Below are positions 35,227 through 44,123 of a stretch of 64,000 nucleotides of DNA, one piece after another. The stretch is from Saccharospirillum sp039982735. GTDB lineage: Bacteria > Pseudomonadota > Gammaproteobacteria > Pseudomonadales > Natronospirillaceae. The notes beneath the pieces were generated by a model. It worked only from the letters and a program-made list of their open reading frames with translations, was not told where the DNA came from and did no database searches. The DNA is taken from contig NZ_JBDWXV010000007.1 in NCBI RefSeq assembly GCF_039982735.1, positions 62,001-126,000 of the forward strand, in the 5' to 3' direction. Both the position numbers and the translations under genes were made by a program. How positions within the stretch are numbered: the stretch's first letter is position 1; each line of letters starts with the position of its first letter.

Positions 35227-35640
35227 TCAGCAAACGCCGAGCAATGGCAGATGCTTGAGGCTGTGATACTTCAAAGCCACCTCGATGCAATGCGCTAACG
35301 GCAGTTGTCTGATATCCGCACCGACGGGAATCGCAACTGCCCGTTTACCTTCAAAGCGGAACTCACCCCGATACCGCTCCCTGAGCGTTTCGATCATGCG
35401 GATCTGGCAGTGAAAGAACAGCTTGATCGCGTCCGGGTCTTCGGGCTTCCAGTCCACCCGAATCGGGGTGCCACCCTTTACCTGAAAGCTTGCTTCACCC
35501 CACTTTAGGGTTTCAGCAACTTCACCCAGCTCGTGCTCGGCTGCCTGTGCCAGAATGAGATCACGCACACGTTCAAGCTGCTGCCTGGCCGGGCTTGGGT
35601 AGCTGTCGAATTTGGCTTTAATATCCGGATTCACCGTCAC
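35227..35640 (-). CDS. DUF1801 protein
   Basis: About 137 residues. Typical DUF1801 (YdhG/YjbR-like fold) pattern: YPSPARQQLERVRDLILAQA, LKWGEASFQVKGGTPIRVDW, DAIKLFFHCQIRMIETLR. Function unknown for the family. The frame opens at a TTG (35670) without a ribosome binding site; GTG 35640, five bases after AAGGG, is the better start and gives VTVNPDIKAKF. It is convergent with the GST gene. Confidence 0.83.
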   Translation of the reverse strand: MTVNPDIKAKFDSYPSPARQQLERVRDLILAQAAEHELGEVAETLKWGEASFQVKGGTPIRVDWKPEDPDAIKLFFHCQIRMIETLRERYRGEFRFEGKRAVAIPVGADIRQLPLAHCIEVALKYHSLKHLPLLGVC

Positions 35641-35690
35641 ATTTTCCCTTCGCAGGCTGTTGAAATTCAAAGAATTTCAGCCGCCTGTTA

Positions 35691-35776
35691 CCGGAACATG
35701 GACGTTCCGGCAAAATTGATGACTGTTAAGTCATTGATTTTGCGAGAGAAGCAAAAATCGCAATTTTTGGTTCTCG
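35691..35776. repeat. Cluster of three consecutive hairpins
   Basis: Three palindromes in 86 bases: CCGGAAC-ATGGAC-GTTCCGG (35691-35710); 14-bp arms with two mismatches around GTTA (35711-35742, arms CAAAATTGATGACT and AGTCATTGATTTTG); and CGAGA..TCTCG enclosing CAAAAAT-CGCA-ATTTTTG (35743-35776). They lie between the metallopeptidase stop and the DUF1801 start. Probably an intergenic palindromic unit; the last hairpin may also terminate the metallopeptidase transcript. Confidence 0.5.
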
Positions 35777-35814
35777 TGTTTTGAAAAACTCAGGAAGCCT
35801 TTTTCAACAACCTG

Positions 35815-36780
35815 CTATAGCCCCAGCGCTCCCCGCCGCAGCCAATCGTGTACAAACGCCAGTTTATAACGCGCGTGCTCCGAGAGCACGAAGGGATACA
35901 GATCCGACAGTCCCATGGAACGGTTAACATGGTTGACGCCCACGGTGAGCGACGCCGCAACGCGAATCAGCCGCTCAGCGTCGGGTTCCGAATAAGGGTC
36001 CCAGCCCGAATCCGGTATCTGTGGCGACGCCAGGCCGGTCGCCACAAAGCTGTCAGCAATGTCGGTGAGGTGCAACAGATGCGCCGCGGTTTCCGCGAAA
36101 TCTTCATGCGGGTGGGATGACGCATAGCTGGTCAGGTAATGTTGCCGCCACTCGGCCGGCGGACCATTTTCATAGTGGTACTGCAGCGCTGCCTGGTAGT
36201 CGATGCGTTCATCCCCGAACATGGCGCGAAACGCATCCAGAAAATCTTCCCGCAGGCTCAGGCGCCACCAGAGCATATGAGCGATCTCGTGACGCATATG
36301 GCCGATCATGGTTCGATACGGCTCCTGCAAGGCTTCACGGCGGGAGGTGACCAGAATGGGGTCGACCTCTGCGACACTGATGGTCACCACACCTTGCGCA
36401 TGGCCCATCGGCACCGGCGTTGGCCCTTCCGCCAGCAAATGAAACACCGGCGGCGCGCCCGGGTCTTCCGGGCGGAACCAGTGCCAGCGGCCCAGGTTAT
36501 CCAACGCCCAGCGCTTGGCGGCCTCAGTTTGTGCCCAGTTGGGAATGGCGTTGGGGAGCGTCGGATCGGGCGCCAGCGCAGTCATGGCACAGGATCGACA
36601 AAACGCCCCCTGTTTCGGGGCTATCCAGTTGCAGCCGATTTTTTCCCGGTTCGCACAGAACGGCGGGGTCGGCAAAAAAGCACGTGCCTGGGGGTCATAG
36701 GCAACGGGGGTGCCTTCAGCGGTGGTCAGGTTATCGAACCAGAGCGACCCGGCACCCACAGGATTGGAAAATACACGCAT
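35815..36780 (-). CDS. Putative zinc-ribbon metallopeptidase (COG4307 type)
   Basis: 321 residues. An N-terminal zinc-ribbon-like region with four or more cysteines (FCANREKIGCNW, GAFCRSCAMT) precedes a peptidase domain. That domain has the zincin motif HEIAHMLWWR (about residue 170) and a downstream HPHEDFAETAAHLLH that supplies the third ligand. This matches the COG4307 family of putative zinc-binding metallopeptidases, substrate unknown, cytoplasmic. ATG 36780 has GGAAGG upstream and fits the conserved MRVFSNP start; a longer frame from 36813 is less likely. Confidence 0.86.
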   Translation of the reverse strand: MRVFSNPVGAGSLWFDNLTTAEGTPVAYDPQARAFLPTPPFCANREKIGCNWIAPKQGAFCRSCAMTALAPDPTLPNAIPNWAQTEAAKRWALDNLGRWHWFRPEDPGAPPVFHLLAEGPTPVPMGHAQGVVTISVAEVDPILVTSRREALQEPYRTMIGHMRHEIAHMLWWRLSLREDFLDAFRAMFGDERIDYQAALQYHYENGPPAEWRQHYLTSYASSHPHEDFAETAAHLLHLTDIADSFVATGLASPQIPDSGWDPYSEPDAERLIRVAASLTVGVNHVNRSMGLSDLYPFVLSEHARYKLAFVHDWLRRGALGL

Positions 36781-36939
36781 TGAGCCACCTTCCAGCGAAA
36801 TAGGTAAGGTCATCGTGGGGGAAGTGTCGCTCGACTACAACCGGCTATACACCTACTCCGTTTCGCGTGAAATAGCGGATCAGTGCCTGTTGCAACGCTC
36901 ACTTACCTTCTGACACAAGAAACAGAACCGCACGGGCTC

Positions 36940-37185
36940 ATGGCCCAGAGAGTGACTGACATTGGCGAACAGTTCGAGTTTTACCGCAACCGCTTCAACC
37001 CTTACCAGCAACTGATCCATACCGGTAATGGCCTGAGTAGTGAGCACCTGAAAGACGTCGAAGCCCTGGCGACAAAGATCAAAGGGCGAAGGGGCGATCT
37101 CAATCGGCTGGCCGAACCGGCCGTTCTGTGGATACGTGACAACCCCGAACTCATGCCTCTGGAAGCGCAGACCTATACGCGCTAG
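36940..37185 (+). CDS. Hypothetical small helical protein
   Basis: 81 residues from ATG 36940 (the frame is open from GTG 36883). Charged, helical, with no signal peptide or membrane segment (EQFEFYRNRFNPYQQLI, EDVEALATKIKGRRGDLNRL-like pattern). No family recognised and no clear ribosome binding site. It lies upstream of the five-gene AAA+ operon on the same strand but is separated by 306 bases and a hairpin, so it is probably a separate unit. Confidence 0.45.
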   Translation: MAQRVTDIGEQFEFYRNRFNPYQQLIHTGNGLSSEHLKDVEALATKIKGRRGDLNRLAEPAVLWIRDNPELMPLEAQTYTR

Positions 37186-37491
37186 AAGAGAAGTCCGTCA
37201 CAAAACATGGCATTGGCATCGGTTCCCTGTTCCCATGAAGTGAGTTTTTCCCTTATCTTCTGCCCCTATCCCGACATGATGGTCGGGCTTTCACACGCTT
37301 CCGTTCAAGGATTGAACAATCTGCCGGAACTCTGTCTGGGTACAGTCGACCACGTTCCCAGCGAATAAGGATATCAGCTGTATCGACACACCTCGTTTAC
37401 ACCACACCCTAATTGCGCTTTTAGAAGGCGGGCCAACGCCCCGCTTTCCCTTGCCTAACCCCTGCGAATCTGACTAAAAAAGGAGAACGCT
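37186..37491 (+). other. Promoter region of the five-gene AAA+ operon
   Basis: 306 bases without a gene. CCCGAC-ATGATG-GTCGGG (37270-37287) forms a 6-bp stem followed by CTTTC and may end the upstream transcript. The operon promoter must lie in 37288-37470; I cannot pick a convincing -35/-10 pair. A strong AAAGGAGAACGCT ribosome binding site precedes ATG 37492. Confidence 0.4.
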
Positions 37492-38574
37492 ATGAGTAAT
37501 ATCGATAGTGCCATGGAGACGGTCAAGTCTCAGATCGAACAAAACCGCCAACGACAGAAAAAAGTCACCTCTGTGCTGCAATCGGGTGAGAGCAAAGTCG
37601 GTGAACTGGGGGTCGGCCTGGATATCGAAAATGCAGAACTGGAAGATGTTCAACTGCAGCAGGAAGCCATGAACGGCAATATCGCTGAACTTATTGTCGA
37701 GTTGGATGAAGTCACCGCTGGCTTTGGCAAACAGTTCGACACCATGCGTTCAAAAACCATGGGCGAAAAACTGATAGGCTTTCTGTCTTCCCACAAGTCT
37801 GAATCCATGCGTGCCAGTCGTATTCGCAATACCAACATCGACAGCAAGCTGGCAGACCTGATTGGTAAATCCAACGTCATTATCGGTTTGCTGCAGGAAC
37901 AATTGAAAGAACTGGAAACCCAGCAGGTGAAAGTCTCCGATAACCTGAGCGTGGTTCTGACGCAACGCGGCGAAGTAGTCTCCGAGCTGGAACAAATCAG
38001 GAACCAGCTGCAACAGATGGACCCGGAAATCATCCGCCTGGAAAACAAAATTTCCATGGAAGCCGATGCCGCCAAGCGAACGGAGCTTGAAAGCGAGTTA
38101 CAGAACATCAACGAGACCCACAACGAGCTGGTACAACAAGAACAGGTGAAACTGGCGCTGAGCCAAACCCTGGAAAAGTACATCAAGATGGGCCAGACCT
38201 TTGTCGATTCCCTGCAGAACCAGGTGGCCACCCAGATGGTACTGGTCGACAAACTGCAAACGGATACCGAGCAGCGCGTATTGCTCTACGATGCGCTGAA
38301 CAAATCCCTTAAAACTGCCCAGCAACAGGATGTGGCCCACCGCATCAACGATATCGGCTCGGCCGTCGATAACGAGGCACAAACCACCATGGCTCATATT
38401 GGTGCTGCCACCAATCAGCGCATTGCTGAAATGCTCGAAGCCCACGAAGGCAACATGGCCTTTAGCCAGATGGTGCAGGAACAGAAAGCGAAAGCGGACG
38501 AGCGCTTTGCGCGTCGGTTTGCAGCGGTTATGGAACGGCACGACCGTGCCAACTACACGGCCAGCGCAGACTGA
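37492..38574 (+). CDS. Coiled-coil protein, first gene of the AAA+ operon
   Basis: 360 residues, soluble and almost fully helical. Long heptad stretches (about residues 120-215) include EQLKELETQQVKVSDNLS and ELEQIRNQLQQMDPEIIRLE. The C-terminal half (LYDALNKSLKTAQQQDVAHRI, EAQTTMAHIGAATNQRIAEM) recalls the Q/N-rich helix bundle of the TelA toxic-anion-resistance family; this resemblance is by eye only. It opens a five-gene set with 0-21 base gaps, so it is likely a structural partner or substrate adaptor for the AAA+ ATPase. No signal peptide. Function unknown. Confidence 0.8.
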   Translation: MSNIDSAMETVKSQIEQNRQRQKKVTSVLQSGESKVGELGVGLDIENAELEDVQLQQEAMNGNIAELIVELDEVTAGFGKQFDTMRSKTMGEKLIGFLSSHKSESMRASRIRNTNIDSKLADLIGKSNVIIGLLQEQLKELETQQVKVSDNLSVVLTQRGEVVSELEQIRNQLQQMDPEIIRLENKISMEADAAKRTELESELQNINETHNELVQQEQVKLALSQTLEKYIKMGQTFVDSLQNQVATQMVLVDKLQTDTEQRVLLYDALNKSLKTAQQQDVAHRINDIGSAVDNEAQTTMAHIGAATNQRIAEMLEAHEGNMAFSQMVQEQKAKADERFARRFAAVMERHDRANYTASAD

Positions 38575-38595
38575 TCCATTGCAAAGGATTGATTC

Positions 38596-39705
38596 ATGCA
38601 AGCGAGTGCACAAGGGTTTGAACCCCGCCTGGCTCAGCACTATTTCGCCACGGTGGGTGCTGTTACCCAGGCCCTGATCGAACTGATGGCCACGGAGGCT
38701 CCCGGTGCACCGGGGGCTCACAATGCCACCGGCATCGTGCAGGAATATCTGCGCCAGCTGGCTCACAGCCTGGAATGCTTCAGGTTGCGCAATGCGATGA
38801 CAGGACGCGTACCCGAGCATTACTGGCCATCGGAATTCAGTGTGTACAATGGCTTGCCCGTCAGCCAGCAATGGCTGGAACTGGCGGGCGACTTCGACGT
38901 AGCCCAGGCGAGCCTGGCAAACACCGATACCGTTGCGGAACTGGAAGAAAAGATTCTGGATCATTGCCTGAATCACCGTTCACTACCGCGCGAGCTGCAG
39001 TTTCGGCTGTCTCAGCGGTTGTACCGCGAAGCGCTCACACTGAAGCCCTGCTTTCTGCCACGCAATAGGCCTCAATTAACCCTGGTGTCGAAAACCCAAA
39101 CGGTTCCCAGACGGTACCTGCTGCACTGGGCGGTATTCGACTCCGAGCGAAACCTGCCCAACCTCTATTTCAGCTTGATCGAAGAAAGCGGCGCCGTTCC
39201 GCTCCACGAAGACGAGAAGCGCTGGCACGCCTACCGGGAGGCATTGCTGAACCAGTCTTTGTCATCCCTGACCTTGCTGACCATTGCGCACGGCCTCGAT
39301 GAAGACTTCCCGGATATTCACCCCCTGACGCTTCGGCGTATACATGCAGGCCCCCTGTACCTGCACGAATTCACCAGCCACTCCGATGCCATCCGCCGGG
39401 TTCTGGCCGAGCAGGCGGGCCGCCCCGGTCAGGACTGGGTATTTGAATGGACGGTGGAAACTCTGGTTTCAAAAGACAGCCGCCAGGTGTCGCGCGGGTT
39501 GTTCCGCAGCGGACGGCGAGAAACCTACCACATCGATGCCTACCGCCCCGATCTGGTCTCCGCCGGTGCCTCTTCAATCGATCGCTACATGATCATGCCC
39601 ATAGGGCCATACCAAAGCATGCGTTCGCTCAACGACGAACGCCTGAATGCCATGACCAAATATGTGGTGGGACCGGAAGGCTCACTGCTGCACCGAATTC
39701 AATAG
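38596..39705 (+). CDS. Unknown soluble protein, second gene of the AAA+ operon
   Basis: 369 residues, mixed alpha/beta. The N-terminal half is helical (QEYLRQLAHSLECFRLRNAM). The second half is beta-rich, with VPRRYLLHWAVFDSERNLPNLYFSLIEE, EWTVETLVSKDSRQVSRG and a C-terminal conserved-looking MIMPIGPYQSMRSLNDERL. No catalytic motif, signal peptide or membrane segment. AAAGGA precedes ATG 38596, 21 bases after the coiled-coil gene; the AAA+ gene begins nine bases after its stop. No family recognised. Confidence 0.8.
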   Translation: MQASAQGFEPRLAQHYFATVGAVTQALIELMATEAPGAPGAHNATGIVQEYLRQLAHSLECFRLRNAMTGRVPEHYWPSEFSVYNGLPVSQQWLELAGDFDVAQASLANTDTVAELEEKILDHCLNHRSLPRELQFRLSQRLYREALTLKPCFLPRNRPQLTLVSKTQTVPRRYLLHWAVFDSERNLPNLYFSLIEESGAVPLHEDEKRWHAYREALLNQSLSSLTLLTIAHGLDEDFPDIHPLTLRRIHAGPLYLHEFTSHSDAIRRVLAEQAGRPGQDWVFEWTVETLVSKDSRQVSRGLFRSGRRETYHIDAYRPDLVSAGASSIDRYMIMPIGPYQSMRSLNDERLNAMTKYVVGPEGSLLHRIQ

Positions 39706-39714
39706 GGAAGAACG

Positions 39715-41652
39715 ATGACGCAACCCCAACAAGCCATGCAATTGAAGGAAGAAGACATTCGTGGTCACTATGAAGCGGCGTTTCACACGCTGAGCGCGCT
39801 CAGCCACCGCCCACAATTTGCCTCGGCAGACGATGAACCCCAGACCAGCCGTGGTGGCTTCTCACGGCGGCGCTTTCGCAACACCATTCCGGGTATGTCG
39901 CCCGTTACGCAATCGGCGGCGTCTTCGCAGGCCGGGTTGGCCCACACCATTGCCAGCGTCACTCCGGACGACCCCTTACCCACTGAAGTACAGAGCCATA
40001 TTATTCGGGTGCTGCGTCGCGGCCTGGCGGTTGCCAATACCCTGATCGATACCTTCGGGGACCAAACTCCGCTGAACAGCCTTAAGCGGGAAAACACCCA
40101 GGGACGCCTGGGCGACCTGCAACGAAAGGAGTTTGGCGAACTGCTTAACGCTTCCGGCTTGATCGGGCTGTTCACCTTTGCCAGCTACCTGCAGTACGTA
40201 CTCAGCGACTACCTGACCGAGGCCGATAACCTGTCGATCACGCTTCCCGACCCCGAAGAGATCGTACTGGACAACCCCATCGATGCCCTGAATGGTGCCT
40301 TATGGGAACTCGACCGCTTTATTGATGACCATGCAGAAAGCGATGAAGCCCTGGTAAAAGTGGTGCGCGACTACGCAACCCGCCTGATCGATGCGCTGCA
40401 CATTCGCCGGCACGGCATGCCAGGGCTTGAGCCCTTTCTATCCGCAACCTACCGGGTTGAGGCCGATGCCTTTACCGTCGATGGTTTCGAAGTCTCCCAG
40501 CGCGGCCGCGCCACCCAACTGGTCATGAGCTTCAAGAAACCGGAAGAGGTTATCGGGAACCATATTGCCAAGTACCAGGCGCTGAAACTCGCCAAAATGC
40601 TGATGGCCTACGATTTCACCCATAAGAAGAACCCTTTCGTTGACTTGGGCGGCTTCATCTTTACTTTTATGGGCGACGGTAAACCCGGCACGGGCAAAAC
40701 GACGCTGATTCAGATGCTCGCCGGTCTGCTGAACGACTATTGCGAGGTCGCAGGCTACACCTTCCGCTATGAAAACTTATCGACCGACAACGTAGACAGC
40801 TTTCAGGGTAAATCCGGCCAGAACGCGAAACAGTTTATCCGCAACGTCACCGACCCGAACATCATTGGCTTCGGCACCATCGACGATATTGACCAGGTCG
40901 CCGGCAAGCGGGGTGACCGCCAGTCGTCGGCCGGGCAGCAGGAAATCACCGCCGTGCTGATGGAAAGCTTCGCCGGTGCCAGCACCGTGGTTCGCGGTAA
41001 CTGCACCTTTGGCATGTTCTCCAACTACCCGGAACAGGTCGATGATGCCCTGCGCCAGCGAGCCGGTGCCCGCTTTTTGATCGACGGACCACAATCGCGC
41101 GAAGATTACGTCGACATTCTGAATCTGTTGCTCGGCAAAAACCACGATATACCGCTGGGTGATCATGATCTGTACGCGAATCAGGCGATACAAGGCGCTG
41201 TGCAACGCTCGTTCGACGCGCACAACCGCCCTACCGCACCCGCGCTGGCCGACGTATTTGATCGAATGCTCACTGGCTCGGCAAGCAACGTAACGATCGC
41301 TTCCCTGGGTGGCTACCTAAAAGCGATTCAGGAAGTCGACGAACGGTTTACCGGCCGGGCCATCAAGAACATTACCGATGCGGTAAAATTGAGAGCCATG
41401 GATTTCGAACTGCCGGACGACTGGATGGAACACCCGGATCAGTTCTTACATCGCGATTACGACACCAAACTCGCCATGCTCAGCGAGCTGATGACGCCAA
41501 TAACCCCGGAGATGGTGATTCAGGAAATCAACCGTTATGCCGACAGCGAATTCCGCTATGCCGGTGCATCCGATGAAGCCGAAATCACCGAACGTGTGCG
41601 CCAGATTAAATGGCAGCTGGAAGCAGAGCGCCGGTTGCGGCAGGGCGAGTAA
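39715..41652 (+). CDS. AAA+ ATPase, core of the uncharacterised operon
   Basis: 645 residues. About 310 residues of helical N-terminal domain precede one AAA+ module. It has Walker A GDGKPGTGKTT (320-330, Lys328), Walker B-like GFGTIDDIDQV (387-395, Asp390/391), a sensor-1 region GMFSNYPEQV and a likely arginine finger in DDALRQRAGARF (443-453). The central IDDIDQVAGKRGDRQSSAGQQE loop resembles the pore/second-strand region of substrate-remodelling AAA+ proteins. A helical C-terminal domain follows (to EAERRLRQGE). No signal peptide. It should be the energy-using part of the five-gene system; substrate unknown. GGGAAG ribosome binding site. Confidence 0.88.
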   Translation: MTQPQQAMQLKEEDIRGHYEAAFHTLSALSHRPQFASADDEPQTSRGGFSRRRFRNTIPGMSPVTQSAASSQAGLAHTIASVTPDDPLPTEVQSHIIRVLRRGLAVANTLIDTFGDQTPLNSLKRENTQGRLGDLQRKEFGELLNASGLIGLFTFASYLQYVLSDYLTEADNLSITLPDPEEIVLDNPIDALNGALWELDRFIDDHAESDEALVKVVRDYATRLIDALHIRRHGMPGLEPFLSATYRVEADAFTVDGFEVSQRGRATQLVMSFKKPEEVIGNHIAKYQALKLAKMLMAYDFTHKKNPFVDLGGFIFTFMGDGKPGTGKTTLIQMLAGLLNDYCEVAGYTFRYENLSTDNVDSFQGKSGQNAKQFIRNVTDPNIIGFGTIDDIDQVAGKRGDRQSSAGQQEITAVLMESFAGASTVVRGNCTFGMFSNYPEQVDDALRQRAGARFLIDGPQSREDYVDILNLLLGKNHDIPLGDHDLYANQAIQGAVQRSFDAHNRPTAPALADVFDRMLTGSASNVTIASLGGYLKAIQEVDERFTGRAIKNITDAVKLRAMDFELPDDWMEHPDQFLHRDYDTKLAMLSELMTPITPEMVIQEINRYADSEFRYAGASDEAEITERVRQIKWQLEAERRLRQGE

Positions 41653-42930
41653 ATGCAGCCGATGGACACCCAGAACCCACTCCCGTCCGAGCCTGTGTTC
41701 AACTGGACATTCTGCAACAACGAATGGTTTCTGGTGAGCAGCGACACGTTAAAGGAACGGTACAACCGGGCGATGGAGCAACTGTGCGGGTGCAGAACCG
41801 AGCTGGGGCGCTTTCACATCGACCTGACCGGGTTCTCCCCTGAAATCGCAGAGGAGCTTCAGGACCCTTACTACCTGAACCCTCATGGCATTAACCGGCG
41901 TTTTATTCTGCTGATACCCGAACAACAGAATTTAACGCTGCACGGCCCCATGTTTTCCTGGACGGCGGATATCCTGAAAAGCTTTATGGAGGTGAACCGC
42001 AGCCAACTGTTCACCCTTATGGCAAGAGACTCCGTTTATGGAGAAATTCAGAACTCCATTTATCGGCTGGAATCGGTAGACGAACTGCTCGATATGAGAA
42101 CGGTGTCCATCTCATTAAAGACACCCGATGGCTTGCTTGACGCGGCGGGCCGCATACATGAGACCATCGACGATTTGATGCAACAGCCTGAACATTGGCT
42201 CGATGACGCACGCCTGAACAACCTTATACAGTTGGCTGAAAAAACAGGGGATATCCGCCGCCACCCGGTAGCGCCCATCGATGAGACCTACCAGATCCGT
42301 CACTATTTTACGCGTCATCTCGGCGGCTTGTACCGGTTCGACCATGGCCGGCGAATTGTGATTCTGTCGGTCGACCCTCAGGTAGAACCCCTTGGCAGAG
42401 GTAACCCCCAGATTCAGCATCACCGCATACAGGACAGCGAGCAGGTCTACCGGTACCTGACCGATCGCCGGCTGGTACAAACAATATCGAACCTCGAATC
42501 ACTGCAGGAAATACTGCGCGGCTTCCTGCTCGACCAGTACGCCAGCGACCACCAGGATGGCGACTTTTCCACTCTGACCGCTAGCGACCAGACTCAGTTG
42601 ATTCATCGGCACTGGGATGCGTTGCCAGACGTCGCCAAAACCCTGTTGTCAGCGATTCGCCTTTTGGAGCAGGGCAGCAGCGATCTGGATTCGCTGGCAA
42701 CGGGTGACGCGTTCTTCTATCTGGTCGAACCCAAAGGGGGTGACATGGCACCTCTGATCCACCACTTACTGGCCCACTACCGTGCCGAACACTTTCGCTA
42801 TCTGTACCGGTGGAACCGCGCTTTATTCTGGCAACAATTTGAGCACTGGCCACCGGCCAAGCAGAGCTATGCAGGCCGATACATCACCCGCCATGGTGAT
42901 CAACGACCCGACAGCGCCCCCTGGAGATGA
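41653..42930 (+). CDS. Unknown protein, fourth gene of the AAA+ operon (DUF6638-like?)
   Basis: 425 residues starting at the ATG that immediately follows the AAA+ stop codon, so translation is coupled. A short N-terminal region is followed by a beta-strand-rich segment (FHIDLTGFSPEIAEEL, RRFILLIPEQQNLTLHGPMFSW) and helical stretches. Then come YQIRHYFTRHLGGLYRFDHGRRIVILS and a C-terminal HLLAHYRAEHFRYLYRWNRALFW. I recall a family of similar size (DUF6638) beside AAA ATPase and DUF1523 genes in alphaproteobacteria, but cannot confirm the match. No signal or membrane segment. Confidence 0.8.
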   Translation: MQPMDTQNPLPSEPVFNWTFCNNEWFLVSSDTLKERYNRAMEQLCGCRTELGRFHIDLTGFSPEIAEELQDPYYLNPHGINRRFILLIPEQQNLTLHGPMFSWTADILKSFMEVNRSQLFTLMARDSVYGEIQNSIYRLESVDELLDMRTVSISLKTPDGLLDAAGRIHETIDDLMQQPEHWLDDARLNNLIQLAEKTGDIRRHPVAPIDETYQIRHYFTRHLGGLYRFDHGRRIVILSVDPQVEPLGRGNPQIQHHRIQDSEQVYRYLTDRRLVQTISNLESLQEILRGFLLDQYASDHQDGDFSTLTASDQTQLIHRHWDALPDVAKTLLSAIRLLEQGSSDLDSLATGDAFFYLVEPKGGDMAPLIHHLLAHYRAEHFRYLYRWNRALFWQQFEHWPPAKQSYAGRYITRHGDQRPDSAPWR

Positions 42931-42934
42931 ATCA

Positions 42935-43576
42935 ATGAAGGTCTTTCTTACAAGTATCAAATGGATTTTTTGCACGTTGGTGGTAGTCGGCCTGGCGGCT
43001 TTTCTCGATTACTACCTGCCCAGTGAAGCCGTGGTACAGCTCACCGGCACCGACGTTAAACGGATGGACACCCGCAAAGGGCGCTACCTGGATCATGAAG
43101 GAGCCAACGTCGAACGAGTGGCCCCCACCTACACCCGGGATATTCGTTTTATCAATGCCATTACGGCGGAAGACAAGGTTCGGGTATACCGCAATGAAGA
43201 CACGGGCTGGCACTGGCCACCCTATTTCAAGTTCGACAGCGCCGACATGACGGCCAGAACGCAAAGCATTTTATCTTCCGGTGACAAGCCCTTTGTACAG
43301 GTGACTTATTACGGCTGGCGCATCCAGTTGCTGTCGCTGTTTCCCAATTTGGTCGACATGAAAATGGTGGAACCAGGGTACCGGCCGGTCAACTGGGTTC
43401 GCATCGTTTTCTTTACTGCCCTGGCCGTCGCCGGTTTCTTATTCTGGCGCTGGTACCGGGGGTTTCGACGCCGCGTAGAAGCCCGGTTGGCCGAGCAGGT
43501 CAATGACGCCGCCGGCCCATTTCGGCGCCTGTTTGGCGCTATTCGTAAAGAGTGGCGTTCATGGACGGGGCCATAA
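42935..43576 (+). CDS. DUF1523-type membrane protein, last gene of the AAA+ operon
   Basis: 213 residues. An N-terminal membrane segment (about residues 5-26, WIFCTLVVVGLAAFLDYYLP), a periplasmic-side domain (VVQLTGTDVKRMD, RDIRFINAITAEDKVRVYRNEDTGWHWPPYFKFDS, VQVTYYGWRIQLLSLFPN) and a second membrane segment (about 155-175) before a basic cytoplasmic tail. This layout and the TGTDVKR...YRNEDTGWxWPPYFKF pattern fit DUF1523. It tethers the operon's products to the envelope. GGAG lies nine bases before ATG 42935, four bases after the previous stop. Confidence 0.85.
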   Translation: MKVFLTSIKWIFCTLVVVGLAAFLDYYLPSEAVVQLTGTDVKRMDTRKGRYLDHEGANVERVAPTYTRDIRFINAITAEDKVRVYRNEDTGWHWPPYFKFDSADMTARTQSILSSGDKPFVQVTYYGWRIQLLSLFPNLVDMKMVEPGYRPVNWVRIVFFTALAVAGFLFWRWYRGFRRRVEARLAEQVNDAAGPFRRLFGAIRKEWRSWTGP

Positions 43577-43585
43577 CGCGGCTAG

Positions 43586-43606
43586 CGGGCCATATGGCCT
43601 GTTTTT
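43586..43606 (+). terminator. Terminator of the AAA+ operon
   Basis: CGGGCC-ATAT-GGCCTG with a perfect GGCCATATGGCC core (43588-43599) followed by TGTTTTT, ten bases after the last stop codon. It closes the five-gene unit. Confidence 0.75.
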
Positions 43607-43634
43607 CCCGGTTTAAGGTGACAACGACACGGGC

Positions 43635-43925
43635 TCACAAACCCGCTGCCCGCTCCACCCGGCATTCGTAAGACCCCATTTCGAACTCCCGGCAGATCAA
43701 CGGGCGATTCTCGTAAATAGTGCACAGAAAGGTTTCACGGTTCAGCGCTGAACACCAGCCATCATCCAAACGCAGCATGGTCTCACCACCCCACTTATCA
43801 ACGGCGATGTGCCGGGCCGGAACGCCAGTATCGGTAATAATCATCACTTCCAGGCGGCAACAACAGGCCTGGCAGGTTGAGCAGGAGACGGTTGGATCAG
43901 TGATGTCTTCAACGGGTATGGTCAT
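43635..43925 (-). CDS. YkgJ-type cysteine-cluster protein
   Basis: 96 residues with the metal-binding Cys pattern of the YkgJ/PF03692 family: CSTCQACC near the start, then C-S-A-L-N-R and C-T-I-Y-E-N-R-P-L-I-C-R-E-F. The eight cysteines may hold a metal cluster; biochemical role unknown. Convergent with the AAA+ operon, from which the terminator separates it. Confidence 0.9.
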   Translation of the reverse strand: MTIPVEDITDPTVSCSTCQACCCRLEVMIITDTGVPARHIAVDKWGGETMLRLDDGWCSALNRETFLCTIYENRPLICREFEMGSYECRVERAAGL

Positions 43926-44123
43926 TGGGCAGTATCAACTTAACAGCAGCCTGCTGTTTCGGGGTTTTCCAGAGTATCCAGAATCAATTTTCTGAACCGG
44001 GCGGAAGCATAGCATAGCCAGTCCGGTCACTTTTGCTGCCACCTTAAAAAAGACCGACTAGACTCATAAGACCTGCACAGCCCGATGGCCCGTTGAACGC
44101 TATTACCGAACAAGGATACCCGA

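Noticed and set aside
38098..38976. 292-residue frame antisense across genes 1 and 2 of the AAA+ operon
   Set aside because: Spans two real genes and their spacer, has no family pattern; shadow.
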